A DNA stretch of 64,000 nucleotides from Gracilibacillus massiliensis. Lineage in GTDB: Bacteria; Bacillota; Bacilli; Bacillales; Amphibacillaceae. Below are positions 55,389 through 64,000 of the stretch, one piece after another. Below the pieces are notes generated by a model that was not told where the DNA came from, made no database searches, and saw nothing but the letters and a program-made list of their open reading frames with translations. The first letter of the stretch is position 1; each line of letters starts with the position of its first letter. Location: assembly GCF_001458115.1 (NCBI RefSeq), contig NZ_CZRP01000012.1, forward strand, positions 62,001 to 126,000, in the 5' to 3' direction. The position numbers were made by a program, and so were the translations under genes.

Positions 55389-55417
55389 TTGCATCATTGT
55401 ATGAGCTTGCTTATACT
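55389..55417 (+). promoter_or_regulatory. Sigma-A promoter of pheST
   Basis: TTGCAT (55389-55394), a 17-base spacer and TATACT (55412-55417). Confidence 0.7.
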
Positions 55418-55424
55418 ATATGAA

Positions 55425-55700
55425 GTAAAAACATTTATAAAGGCGTTGAAAGAGTTAGTACATGCGTGGAAAATCGTTCAAAGGGAAGAAGCATCATAGA
55501 CTGGAAATGCTTCTAACGATCACATATGGAAATTTCACTCTGGAGCCGACACTAGGACCTTGCGCGATGCAAGTAAAGGTGTTCCGGTTTATACCGTTAT
55601 CTTATATCTTGAGTGGATATAGCTACAAGCTATTTCAACAAGGGTGGTACCGCGATACATACAGTCTCGTCCCTTTTTTTAGGGATGGGGCTTTTTTATT
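55425..55700 (+). ncRNA. T-box leader of pheS-pheT
   Basis: The T-box AGGGTGGTACCGCGA is at 55641-55655, followed by terminator arms GTCTCGTCCCT and AGGGATGGGGC with TTTTTT ending near 55697. A TTC codon near 55533 is a candidate Phe specifier but was not confirmed by folding. Uncharged tRNA-Phe would allow read-through. Confidence 0.9.
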
Positions 55701-55728
55701 TTCTTATTTTATAAAGGAGGTTTGCTAA

Positions 55729-56763
55729 ATGAAAGATCAACTACAAGCATTAGAAAAAGAAGCATTACAAAAGGTTGAAGATGCATCTTCATTAAAAGAA
55801 CTACAAGATGTCAGAGTGGCTTATTTAGGAAAAAAAGGACCAATTACAGAAGTGTTAAAAGGTATGGGTAAGTTATCCAAGGAAGAACGTCCTGTTATTG
55901 GTGAACTAGCCAACAAAGTTCGCGGTCAGGTTGCCGAAGCGATTGATAGTAAAAAGGCTGGAATTGAAGCTGCAGAACTAGAAAAACAATTAGCTGAAGA
56001 AACGATTGATGTGACACTGCCAGGGAGACCGGTACCTACAGGAGGTCCACACCTTCTAACTAGCATCGTCGAAGAAATCGAAGACTTATTTATCGGAATG
56101 GGATTCGAAGTGCGGGAAGGACCAGAGGTAGAAACGGACTACTATAATTTTGAGGCTTTGAACCTGCCAAAAGGTCATCCAGCACGTGATATGCAGGACT
56201 CATTTTATATTACAGATGACATTCTATTACGTACACATACTTCACCCGTACAAGCAAGAACGATGAACATGATTAAAGGGGAACGCCCTGTTAAAATGAT
56301 TTGCCCTGGTAAGGTATATCGTCGTGATACAGATGACGCGACACACTCGCACCAATTTACACAAATCGAAGGGCTATACGTTGATAAGCATGTGCGTATG
56401 AGTGATTTAAAAGGTGTATTAGATCGTTTCGCCAAGCAAATGTTTGGTGAAGATCGTGAAATTCGTTTGCGTCCTAGCTTTTTCCCTTTTACAGAGCCAT
56501 CGGTTGAAATGGATATTTCTTGTAAAGTGTGTAATGGCAAAGGATGTAGCGTATGTAAAAAAACAGGATGGATTGAAATCTTAGGTGCTGGCATGGTACA
56601 CCCCCGCGTGTTAGAGATGGCTGGGTATGATCCGAAAGAATATAGTGGCTTCGCATTCGGTATGGGTCCAGAACGAATTGCGATGTTGAAATATGGCGTC
56701 GACGATATTCGTCATTTCTATACAAACGATATTCGATTCTTAAAACAATACCATCAAGCATAA
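55729..56763 (+). CDS. pheS: Phenylalanine--tRNA ligase alpha subunit
   Basis: A 344-residue catalytic subunit. The N-terminal coiled coil (1-~85) contacts tRNA; the class II core has [12 protein letters not shown], motif 2 ([23 protein letters not shown]) and motif 3 ([22 protein letters not shown]). Full family length. AGGAGG precedes the ATG. pheT starts 15 bases after its stop. Confidence 0.98.
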   Translation: MKDQLQALEKEALQKVEDASSLKELQDVRVAYLGKKGPITEVLKGMGKLSKEERPVIGELANKVRGQVAEAIDSKKAGIEAAELEKQLAEETIDVTLPGRPVPTGGPHLLTSIVEEIEDLFIGMGFEVREGPEVETDYYNFEALNLPKGHPARDMQDSFYITDDILLRTHTSPVQARTMNMIKGERPVKMICPGKVYRRDTDDATHSHQFTQIEGLYVDKHVRMSDLKGVLDRFAKQMFGEDREIRLRPSFFPFTEPSVEMDISCKVCNGKGCSVCKKTGWIEILGAGMVHPRVLEMAGYDPKEYSGFAFGMGPERIAMLKYGVDDIRHFYTNDIRFLKQYHQA

Positions 56764-56778
56764 GGAGGAGGCTGAAGC

Positions 56779-59205
56779 ATGTTTGTATCATTAAATTGGT
56801 TAAAAAATTATGTAGATATCGATCAACTATCGCCTGAAGATTTGGCAGAACGTATTACCAAGTCCGGGATAGAAGTAGAAGGTTTAGAACGTTTTGCAAA
56901 TGGAGTAAATAATGTTGTAGTTGGATATGTTGAGTCATGTGAAAAACATCCAAATGCAGATAAATTAAATTTATGCCAGGTAAACGTTGGGGAGGAAACA
57001 TTACAAATTATTTGTGGTGCGCCAAATATTGCACAAGGCCAAAAAGTAGCTGTAGCCAAACCAGGTGCTGTTTTACCAGGCAATTTCAAAATTAAAAAAG
57101 CAAAATTACGTGGTGTCGAGTCAAATGGTATGATTTGCTCCTTACAAGAATTAGGTGTTGAAGAAAAGTTTGTACCAAAAGAATTTGCCAGTGGTATTTT
57201 TGTATTTTCTGAGGATGCAGAGACAGGTGCAGATGTGACGGAGTTATTAAACCTAGATGATATTATTATCGAGCTTGGATTAACGCCAAACCGATCAGAT
57301 GCATTAAGTATGTTAGGTGTAGCGTACGAAGTGGCAGCAATTTTAGATGTGCCGATTCGTTTACCACATACGAATTATCATGCGGCAGAGGAAAAAACGG
57401 GAGATCATGTCGCAGTCAAAGTAGAGGCTTCAGAACAAAATCCGTATTATGGTGCTTTTTTAGTGAAAGATGTGAAAGTTGGTGCATCTCCACTATGGAT
57501 GCGTAATTTCTTAATGGCAGCTGGGATTCGTCCAATCAACAATGTAGTAGATATAACGAATTATGTCTTATTGGAATACGGTCAACCTTTACACGCATTT
57601 GATTATGATAAATTTGGATCAAATGAAGTTGTCGTGAGAATGGCAAATGACGGCGAAACAATCGTGACATTGGATGAACAGGAACGTACATTATCTAGTG
57701 AACATCTAGTGATTACAAACGGCAAAGAGCCAGTCGCTCTAGCTGGTGTAATGGGTGGAACAGAAACAGAAGTTTCAGATAAAACTTCGACTGTGTTATT
57801 GGAAGCTGCGTATTTTGATGGGCAAACGGTTCGTAAAGCTTCGAAAGCATTTGATTTACGAAGTGAAGCAAGTAACCGTTTTGAAAAAGGTGTCGATCCT
57901 AATCGTGTTCGTAAAGCTGGCGAAAAAGCCTGTCAACTACTAGAAAAATATGCAGATGCAACGATATTAGCTGGAGTTGCAGAATTTGATCAGCTTGATT
58001 ATACCGAAAAAACCGTAACGATCTGGACGTCTACTATAAATGATCGTTTAGGAACAGATATATCAAATGATCAAATTGCAGACATTCTACGTAAGTTACA
58101 TTTTAATTTTGAGCAAGATGGCGAAACGTTCACTGTTTATGCACCAACCAGACGCCAGGATATCGTTATTTTTGAAGATATGGTGGAAGAAATTGCCCGT
58201 ATTTATGGCTATGACAATTTACCTTTTACTTTACCAAGCGGTGGTTCTCAAGCAGGTGGTTTAACCAAACAACAAGAGCTAAAACGTCATGTTAAACGTT
58301 TCTTGGAAGGTGCCGGTCTATCGGAAACCGTAACCTATTCGTTAACAACAAAAGATCGCGCTACTCAGTTACTTAGTCCGGAAGTTGCTAGTGATCTGGT
58401 TTCTACCGTATCATTAGCAATGCCAATGAGTGAGGAGCACAGTACCTTACGCTTAAGCATTTTACCTGAGATGTTAGCATCTGTTGCCTATAATCTGGCT
58501 CGTAAACAGTCAAATGTCGCCTATTATGAATTAGGTAGTATTTTTATTTCAAAAGAAGAAAAAGTATCCCAACAACCAGTGGAAAAACTCCGTTTAGCTG
58601 GTGCTTTAACAGGTGAATGGCTTACTCACCCTTGGCAACAAGAGAAAAAATCGGTCGACTTTTTTGTAGTAAAAGGAATCCTTGAAGCATTATTTGACTC
58701 GCTAAATGTAGAAGTTACTTTTACACAAGCTAAGGTAGATGGTATGCATCCAGGAAGAACCGCTAGTTTATATATCGGGGATCGTGCTATCGGATTTGCT
58801 GGACAAATTCATCCGCAAGTACAAAAAGAATATGATCTAAAAGATACTTTTGTTTTTGATATCGACTTTGATTACATTCTAGAAGTTCATGAAAATCAAC
58901 CAAGTTTTGCAGCGGTTCCACGTTATCCAAGTGTTACAAGAGATATCGCACTTGTCGTAGATGAAACGGTTCAGGCTGGGGCGTTACAAGCAACCATTGC
59001 AGAAGCTGGTGGCAAACTTGTCAAAGATATTCAAGTATTTGACGTTTATCAAGGTGAACATTTAACAGAAGGTAAGAAATCAATTGCGTTTAGTTTGTTC
59101 TATCAGGATCCTGCTCGTACATTAACTGATGAAGAAGTGGAAGCATCTTATCAAGCGATACTTGCTGCAGTAGCAGATCAACACCAAGCAGAATTACGAG
59201 GATAA
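56779..59205 (+). CDS. pheT: Phenylalanine--tRNA ligase beta subunit
   Basis: An 808-residue subunit with an EMAP-II-like tRNA-binding domain (~40-155), B3/B4 editing domain (~210-400), B5 (~410-480), a degenerate catalytic-like module (~490-690) and the C-terminal anticodon-binding FDX domain (~715-805, SFAAVPRYPSVTRDIALVVDE). Full length. AGGAGGAGGCTGAAGC precedes the ATG. An ATCCAAACG-type terminator and element E follow. Confidence 0.98.
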   Translation: MFVSLNWLKNYVDIDQLSPEDLAERITKSGIEVEGLERFANGVNNVVVGYVESCEKHPNADKLNLCQVNVGEETLQIICGAPNIAQGQKVAVAKPGAVLPGNFKIKKAKLRGVESNGMICSLQELGVEEKFVPKEFASGIFVFSEDAETGADVTELLNLDDIIIELGLTPNRSDALSMLGVAYEVAAILDVPIRLPHTNYHAAEEKTGDHVAVKVEASEQNPYYGAFLVKDVKVGASPLWMRNFLMAAGIRPINNVVDITNYVLLEYGQPLHAFDYDKFGSNEVVVRMANDGETIVTLDEQERTLSSEHLVITNGKEPVALAGVMGGTETEVSDKTSTVLLEAAYFDGQTVRKASKAFDLRSEASNRFEKGVDPNRVRKAGEKACQLLEKYADATILAGVAEFDQLDYTEKTVTIWTSTINDRLGTDISNDQIADILRKLHFNFEQDGETFTVYAPTRRQDIVIFEDMVEEIARIYGYDNLPFTLPSGGSQAGGLTKQQELKRHVKRFLEGAGLSETVTYSLTTKDRATQLLSPEVASDLVSTVSLAMPMSEEHSTLRLSILPEMLASVAYNLARKQSNVAYYELGSIFISKEEKVSQQPVEKLRLAGALTGEWLTHPWQQEKKSVDFFVVKGILEALFDSLNVEVTFTQAKVDGMHPGRTASLYIGDRAIGFAGQIHPQVQKEYDLKDTFVFDIDFDYILEVHENQPSFAAVPRYPSVTRDIALVVDETVQAGALQATIAEAGGKLVKDIQVFDVYQGEHLTEGKKSIAFSLFYQDPARTLTDEEVEASYQAILAAVADQHQAELRG

Positions 59206-59243
59206 ACAACAAGAGGCTTTGACAAAAGAATTTTATAATTAGA

Positions 59244-59282
59244 AAATCCAAACGATCAGACTCATTCGTTTGGATTTTCATG
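59244..59282 (+). terminator. ATCCAAACG-type terminator after pheT
   Basis: AATCCAAACGA pairs with TCGTTTGGATT around a short loop; TTTT follows. Confidence 0.8.
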
Positions 59283-59298
59283 CATATTAGAAGGAAAG

Positions 59299-59796
59299 TG
59301 CGACATAACCTTGAGGTAATTATGAGAATTTATATGAGGTTTGTAACCGCTCCGGCTTGTCCGCTTCCCTTTCCGCGGGTTTTTCTCCTCAGCTAACTTT
59401 TTAAGCAAAGTACGCTTAAAAAGTGGATCTTCGGATAAAAACATGCCGCAGGAGTGGAAGCGGACGCCTGCGCTTATTAATGTTCAACAACTTAAGTAAG
59501 AATGATTATTATGACTTATTCACGATGCTTTAGAGTACTTTTCGATGGTTTTTTTGATTGAAACAAAAGATTTTCATTAGCCAAAATGCTAGCATTTGCA
59601 ATCGTTGTAAAGTATTAATTAGCGTAGGCGTCCACTTCGACTCCTATGGGATTGTTTGCCTGAAGATCCACTTTTCCATGCGGTTTTTGCATGGAAAAGT
59701 TAGCTGAAGGTAAAACCCCATGGAAAGCGAAGTGGGCAAGCCGAAGCGGATACTTCTACAAACATTATGTCAAAGATGTTACCAGGTTATGTCGCA
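59299..59796. repeat. Composite inverted-repeat element, copy E (498 bp)
   Basis: The ends TGCGACATAACCT and AGGTTATGTCGCA (59784-59796) are perfect 13-base inverted repeats. Two subunits lie in opposite orientation at about 59345-59475 and 59622-59750. The second has basal stem CCACTTCG (59632) / CGAAGTGG (59728) and a perfect apical hairpin CTTTTCCATGC (59671) / GCATGGAAAAG (59689). It separates the convergent pheT and rnhC genes. The ends match those of copy A. Confidence 0.87.
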
Positions 59797-59897
59797 TCTT
59801 CCTTATTTGCGTAACATTACAGGTTACGCCGTTTGTGTTTGTAGTGAAGAAAAATATTTGTGTACTAGCCGACTCAATTATTTGAGGTTGTAAATAA

Positions 59898-60833
59898 CTA
59901 TCGCTTCTTGACATATCTCATTGCTTTGTCGGTATTGGCGAAGTGTGTTTTGGCTATCGAGTTTAATGCATCCAATCCGTGCTTTTTAATGATGTATGCT
60001 GCGGTTTCATCGACTTTGCTAGAAGCACCTTTTGGGATTGTTACTCCATAGTCAAGCGATAATTGATCCATTTCCTTGACGAATTTGGCTCTAGCAATAA
60101 TCGAGGCTGCTGCAACCGAAGTGGAATAACTTTCTGCTTTCGTCATAAAAAAAGTATCTTTTTCTAATTGAATGCCTTCTTCACGTATATGCTTAATATA
60201 AGAAGATGGCTGACAAAATTGATCAATTAAGATACCATGGGTAGGACTGTCAGCTATTTTAACCAGCAGTTTTTGAATCGCGTGTTGATGAAGCATTGCT
60301 TTCATTTTACCTTGGTTCCACCCTTTTTTCTGGAGTTTATTATATTTTAGGTTATCTAACGTTAACAACGTATAGGGAATTTTCTCCTGAACAATCTCTT
60401 TAGCAAGCTTAGCTATACGATCATCTGTTAATGTTTTGGAATCGGTAATGCCCATTGCTTTTAATACCGGTAACTTTTCTTCAGACACAAAGACAGCGCT
60501 AACCGTAATTGGTCCGAAGTAATCTCCCGTTCCTGCTTCGTCTGTTCCAATATGCGCTTTTTGAAAAAGACTTTCGTGTGGTTGATAACTATGGTCATTT
60601 ACCGATGATTTAGTGGATGTGTTTCCGGAGGCAAGGTTTTGCCACTTTTCAGCTTCTGTTTGAGCTTGACCACCTTGAAACATAACCTTTCCTGATTTAT
60701 AGGCAACAACAGTAACCGTATTAACTTTAGCCAAAAAAAGACTGTTTGGTGGAACTTTGATTATATAATCTTCATAATAGTTTTTAATTTTTGATAAATC
60801 CTTTTTTGAGAATTGTAAAACGATATTTGACAA
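59898..60833 (-). CDS. rnhC: Ribonuclease HIII
   Basis: A 311-residue type 2 RNase H that removes RNA from RNA-DNA hybrids. The N-terminal TBP-like domain (~1-85) is followed by the RNase H fold with the active-site DEAGTGDYFGP (residues ~97-107) and further acidic residues in ITDSKTLTD and the ILIDQF segment. The start is TTG 60833 with AGGAAGGGATGA upstream. It lies divergent from zapA, as in B. subtilis. Confidence 0.96.
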   Translation of the reverse strand: MSNIVLQFSKKDLSKIKNYYEDYIIKVPPNSLFLAKVNTVTVVAYKSGKVMFQGGQAQTEAEKWQNLASGNTSTKSSVNDHSYQPHESLFQKAHIGTDEAGTGDYFGPITVSAVFVSEEKLPVLKAMGITDSKTLTDDRIAKLAKEIVQEKIPYTLLTLDNLKYNKLQKKGWNQGKMKAMLHQHAIQKLLVKIADSPTHGILIDQFCQPSSYIKHIREEGIQLEKDTFFMTKAESYSTSVAAASIIARAKFVKEMDQLSLDYGVTIPKGASSKVDETAAYIIKKHGLDALNSIAKTHFANTDKAMRYVKKR

Positions 60834-60958
60834 TAGTGTTCATCCCTTCCTGAATACTGTTATTAAGTATAACAGAGATTGATTCTATCAGAATAGTTTT
60901 CTAATTGGGTGCTTCATGTTAATATTAATTTTAAGGTATTTGTCTAAAAGGGGGTATC

Positions 60959-61222
60959 ATGGTGTCCCAATCAGAAAAGTCTCGGACTACCGTTGATATA
61001 TATGGAAGATCATACACCATTGTCGGGAATGAAAAATCGAATCAAATCCGCCATGTTGCAAATTTAGTGGATGAAAAGATGAAAGAAATTCATGCTGTAA
61101 ATAAATCATTGGATACAACAAATCTTGCAGTATTAACTGCAGTGAATACAATGAATGATTACATAAAGTTAAAAGAGGACTTTGAAGTGTTACAAAAACT
61201 ACTTGAGGAGAAAGAGGAATAA
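60959..61222 (+). CDS. zapA: Cell division protein ZapA
   Basis: An 87-residue protein that cross-links FtsZ filaments at the division ring. It shows the N-terminal beta hairpin (TTVDIYGRSYTIVGNEKSNQIRHVANLVDEKM) and a C-terminal coiled coil (LKEDFEVLQKLLEEKEE). AAAGGGGG lies before the ATG. cvpA begins just after its stop. Confidence 0.95.
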   Translation: MVSQSEKSRTTVDIYGRSYTIVGNEKSNQIRHVANLVDEKMKEIHAVNKSLDTTNLAVLTAVNTMNDYIKLKEDFEVLQKLLEEKEE

Positions 61223-61229
61223 CGTTGTC

Positions 61230-61778
61230 ATGGTGAACATTATACTTATTTTTTTACTTATTATAGGAATCTTTGTAGGTCTTAGAAGAGGTTTTATTCT
61301 GCAAGTCCTACATCTTACTGGATTTATTGTCGCTTTTATTGTAGCGGCACTCTATTACGATGATATCGCATCGAAGTTAGAATTATGGATTCCGTATCCA
61401 GAATTAATGTCAGATGCGTCGTGGGCAGTGTTCTTAGAATCATTACCACTAGAAGCTGCATACTACAATGCGATTGCCTTTGGTGCATTATTTTTCGTTA
61501 CGAAAATCATTTTACAAATTGTAGCAACGATGCTTGACTTTGTAGCAGATTTACCTTTCTTACGAATCGTGAATAGTTGGCTTGGTGCGATTTTAGGATT
61601 TGTAGAAGTATACCTTTTACTATTTGTTGCATTATATATTTTAGCGCTTGCCCCTGTCTCCTATGTACAAGATCTGATAAATGGTTCAAGTATCGCTAAC
61701 TTTATCATTGAAGAAACACCTGTCTTATCAGACAAATTAGCAACCTATTGGTTTGAGAATGACCCTTTCAGTGATTAG
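61230..61778 (+). CDS. yshB: CvpA family membrane protein (YshB)
   Basis: A 182-residue integral membrane protein with four predicted helices (LILIFLLIIGIFVGLRRGF, LTGFIVAFIVAALYY, AFGALFFVTKIILQIVATML, FVEVYLLLFVALYILAL) of the CvpA/colicin V production family. The biological role is uncertain. ATG 61230 starts the homologous region; the upstream extension overlaps zapA and is rejected. The stop is followed by a weak terminator. Confidence 0.9.
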   Translation: MVNIILIFLLIIGIFVGLRRGFILQVLHLTGFIVAFIVAALYYDDIASKLELWIPYPELMSDASWAVFLESLPLEAAYYNAIAFGALFFVTKIILQIVATMLDFVADLPFLRIVNSWLGAILGFVEVYLLLFVALYILALAPVSYVQDLINGSSIANFIIEETPVLSDKLATYWFENDPFSD

Positions 61779-61782
61779 TAAA

Positions 61783-61818
61783 CCATACCCTTGCGTTTGT
61801 TTCAGCAAGGGTATTTCA
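61783..61818 (+). terminator. Terminator-like hairpin after yshB
   Basis: ATACCCTTGC (61785-61794) pairs with GCAAGGGTAT (61805-61814); the following T run is short. Confidence 0.6.
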
Positions 61819-61851
61819 CATGTAAATATGATGAAGAAGTGAGGGATTACG

Positions 61852-63567
61852 ATGTCTGTTAATAAGAAGGATGTCATAAAATTATTAGATAAGATTGCCA
61901 CATATCTTGAACTAAAAGGCGAAAATCCATTTAAAATATCTGCTTATCGCAAAGCTGCTCAAGCATTAGAACGAGACGATCGCTCGTTATCTGAAATAGA
62001 TGATTTTACTAAGTTACAGGGTGTTGGCAAAGGGACAGCAAGTGTGATTACGGAATACATCGAAAAAGGTGAATCCGACACCTTAGCACAGTTAGAAAAA
62101 GAAGTACCAGAGGGTTTGATTCCCTTATTGAATTTACAAGGTCTGGGCGGTAAAAAGTTAGCAAAATTATATCATGAATTAGATGTTGTCGATGAAACCA
62201 CATTAAAAGAAGCATGTGAGAATGGTAAAATCCAAGCACTTAAAGGATTTGGAAAAAAGACGGAAGAAAAAATATTAGAGGCTCTCAATAGTGTAGGAAA
62301 TCGTCCAGAACGTCTACCCGTACCTATGGTAGTTTCAGTTGTAGAAAAAATCGAAACATTTCTTTATACAATCAATCAGATTCAACGGTTTTCAATAGCT
62401 GGCAGTATGCGGCGTTATCGTGAGACAGTGAAAGATTTAGATTTTATTATTTCCACAAACGAACCAGCAATTGTTAGAGATAAACTACTTCAATTTGAGG
62501 ATCGAATCGATACTATAGCAGCAGGGGATACCAAGGTATCGATCGTTGTAGAAGGTCGTTATGAGATCAGTGTCGATTTTCGTTTAGTCACAGATAAAGA
62601 ATTCTCCACAACGTTACATCATTTTACTGGTTCCAAAGACCATAATGTTTTAATGCGACAATTAGCTAAATCGCAAGGTAAAAAGATTAGTGAATACGGT
62701 GTAGAAGATGTTGAGACAGGTGAAGTTGAAACTTTCGAATCTGAAGAAGCTTTCTATCAAAGTTTTGGACTGCATTTTATCCCACCTGAGGTTCGAGAAG
62801 GTAAAGACGAAATAGAGCTTGCGAAAGAAAGTTTTGATTTAGTTGACGAGGACTCCATACAAGGTGATCTGCATATGCACACAACATGGAGTGATGGAGC
62901 ACAGTCATTAGAAGAAATGGTCGTTCGAGCAAAAGAAAAGGGTTATGCGTTTATTGCTATTACGGATCATTCTAAATTTCTTAAAGTTGCAAATGGTTTA
63001 AATGAAGAACGTTTACGATTGCAACGGGAAGAGATCAAGAAGGTACAAGAAAAACATCCAGATATTCATATTTTTGCAGGAATCGAAATGGATATTTTAC
63101 CTGATGGACGTTTGGATTTTGAGGACGACTTTTTACAAGAGATGGATTTCGTGATCGCTTCGATTCATTCTAGTTTCCAACAACCTCAAGAGAAAATACA
63201 CGAGCGTTTGAAAAATGCCTTAGAAAATCCTTATGTTCATATGATTGCCCATCCAACGGGTAGACTATTGGGTAGAAGGGACGGATACGCTATAGATGTA
63301 GAATGGCTCATCGATAAGGCGAAGGAAACGAATACGATCTTAGAGTTAAATGCGAACCCAAACCGACTCGATCTTTCGTCAAAATGGGTAGAACTTGCGC
63401 AGGAAAAAGGTGTTCATTTAGCAATTAACACGGACGCTCATAATTATCAAATGCTTGAAGACATGACAACAGGTGTTGGAACCGGTCGTCGCGGTAAATT
63501 GCGCAAAGATACCGTAGTAAATACATGGAACAAAGATAAATTAATTAAATTTCTCAGTAGAAAATAA
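61852..63567 (+). CDS. polX: DNA polymerase/3'-5' exonuclease PolX
   Basis: A 571-residue repair enzyme of family X. Residues 1-~315 are the polymerase region (helix-hairpin-helix motifs LQGVGKGTASVI and LKGFGKKTEEKI; catalytic aspartates in VKDLDFIIS and the EISVDFRLV segment), and residues ~335-571 are a PHP domain (DLHMHTTWSDGAQ, FIAITDHSKFL, MIAHPTGR, NTDAHNYQ) for 3'-5' exonuclease activity. Both active sites appear intact. It lies between yshB and mutS2 as in B. subtilis. Confidence 0.96.
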   Translation: MSVNKKDVIKLLDKIATYLELKGENPFKISAYRKAAQALERDDRSLSEIDDFTKLQGVGKGTASVITEYIEKGESDTLAQLEKEVPEGLIPLLNLQGLGGKKLAKLYHELDVVDETTLKEACENGKIQALKGFGKKTEEKILEALNSVGNRPERLPVPMVVSVVEKIETFLYTINQIQRFSIAGSMRRYRETVKDLDFIISTNEPAIVRDKLLQFEDRIDTIAAGDTKVSIVVEGRYEISVDFRLVTDKEFSTTLHHFTGSKDHNVLMRQLAKSQGKKISEYGVEDVETGEVETFESEEAFYQSFGLHFIPPEVREGKDEIELAKESFDLVDEDSIQGDLHMHTTWSDGAQSLEEMVVRAKEKGYAFIAITDHSKFLKVANGLNEERLRLQREEIKKVQEKHPDIHIFAGIEMDILPDGRLDFEDDFLQEMDFVIASIHSSFQQPQEKIHERLKNALENPYVHMIAHPTGRLLGRRDGYAIDVEWLIDKAKETNTILELNANPNRLDLSSKWVELAQEKGVHLAINTDAHNYQMLEDMTTGVGTGRRGKLRKDTVVNTWNKDKLIKFLSRK

Positions 63568-63594
63568 GTGGGCTCAAGATAGGAGGTCTGTTGT

Positions 63595-64000
63595 ATGAAT
63601 CAACGCATTTTGAGTGTATTAGAATTCCACAAAATAACGGAACAACTCGTCGCTAAAGCTGCTTCCTCTCTTGGTATTGAAAAAGCACGCCAACTTAAAC
63701 CGTCAACAGAAATTGAACAGGTGACAACTTGGCAGGACGAAACAGATGAAGCTTTTCACGTCATCCGTTTAAAAGGTAATGTCCCCTTAGGTGGAATTAC
63801 AGATATTAAGCCAAGCATAAAAAGAGCGGTAATAGGCGGTATCCTAACGACACATGAATGTCTAGATGTCGCAAGCACGATCTATGGCGGGAAGCAACTA
63901 AAACTTTTTATCGATAAATTAGAAGATATCGAGTTACCGATCATTCAAGGACTAGCAGTCGAAATTGTCCCTTTAAATGAGTTGGAACGAGAAATTAAGA
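63595..64000 (+). CDS. mutS2: Endonuclease MutS2, 3'-truncated by the window edge
   Basis: The first 135 codons of MutS2 (MutSB), starting MNQRILSVLEFHKITEQL and continuing with GGITDIKPSIKRAVIGGILTTHECLDV. MutS2 proteins are ~780 residues with an ATPase and a C-terminal Smr nuclease domain, acting in ribosome rescue or recombination control; those domains lie outside the window. AGGAGG is 9 bases before the ATG and polX ends 28 bases upstream. Confidence 0.95.
   Translation, partial: MNQRILSVLEFHKITEQLVAKAASSLGIEKARQLKPSTEIEQVTTWQDETDEAFHVIRLKGNVPLGGITDIKPSIKRAVIGGILTTHECLDVASTIYGGKQLKLFIDKLEDIELPIIQGLAVEIVPLNELEREIK

Noticed and set aside
55462-55728. 88-codon open frame before pheS
   Set aside because: It is the pheS T-box leader and terminator read in frame.
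59691-59885. Short open frame starting MEKLAEGKTPWKAKW
   Set aside because: It is the translation of a repeat subunit; similar peptides arise from copies B and E in other frames, and there is no ribosome binding site.

Overview
The window is chromosomal DNA from a low-GC, endospore-forming Firmicute of the Bacillaceae. The evidence is the gene order, which follows the ackA-to-mutS2 stretch of Bacillus subtilis almost gene for gene; the sporulation genes (ytrH, ytrI, ytvI, ytaF, ytxC, sspI, a CotF-type coat protein); and typical Bacillus ribosome binding sites. The base composition and lineage-specific repeats suggest a halophilic genus such as Gracilibacillus, Oceanobacillus or Virgibacillus, but that is inference. 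No rRNA, tRNA, prophage, transposase or CRISPR array was seen.

Layout. 1-7.7 kb: end of ackA, a universal stress protein, an SDR protein, then a five-gene envelope-stress module (DUF4178, PspA, DUF4247 lipoprotein, DUF350 membrane protein, membrane-anchored aminopropyltransferase) behind a textbook sigma-W promoter, then ytkL. 8-15.6 kb: ytoI, ytpI, nrnA, ytrHI, dnaE. 15.7-22.6 kb: a GntR regulator with its own palindromic operator, accD-accA, pfkA-pyk, fxsA. 22.6-31.8 kb: ytvI, a DUF441 gene, citZ-icd (no mdh), phoP-phoR, and hflK-hflC behind a second sigma-W promoter. 31.9-44.7 kb: polA-mutM-ytaF-coaE, speD with a long structured leader, nrdR-dnaB-dnaI, ytxC, thrS with a T-box. 45-54.3 kb: coat protein, aldo/keto reductase, infC-rpmI-rplT with an L20-type leader, ysdA, a TVP38-like protein, ysdB with a third sigma-W promoter, a dUTPase, an M42 peptidase, a lytic transglycosylase, sspI. 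54.6-64 kb: ysgA-type methyltransferase, pheS-pheT with a T-box, rnhC, zapA, cvpA, polX and the start of mutS2.

The genes are mostly ordinary housekeeping genes; the unusual content is between them. Four intergenic repeat families were found by eye: (1) five copies of a 500-530 bp element with terminal inverted repeats, each holding two inverted ~130 bp subunits whose stems change in a compensatory way between copies, and each lying just behind a terminator with the stem ATCCAAACG; (2) three palindromic arrays of a short ACGGGATA motif repeated at exactly 21 bp and then inverted; (3) two tandem arrays with an exact 52 bp period carrying a CCGAYGA/CTCATCGG motif; (4) two copies of a ~147 bp repeat behind the ackA and thrS terminators. 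Other points worth a second look are the sigma-W control of three envelope loci, the speD leader, two palindromes around gene starts (ytkL, ytaF), an SDR protein whose catalytic Tyr is Phe, a PhoR without an outer sensor domain, and the lack of mdh and gapB at their usual positions.
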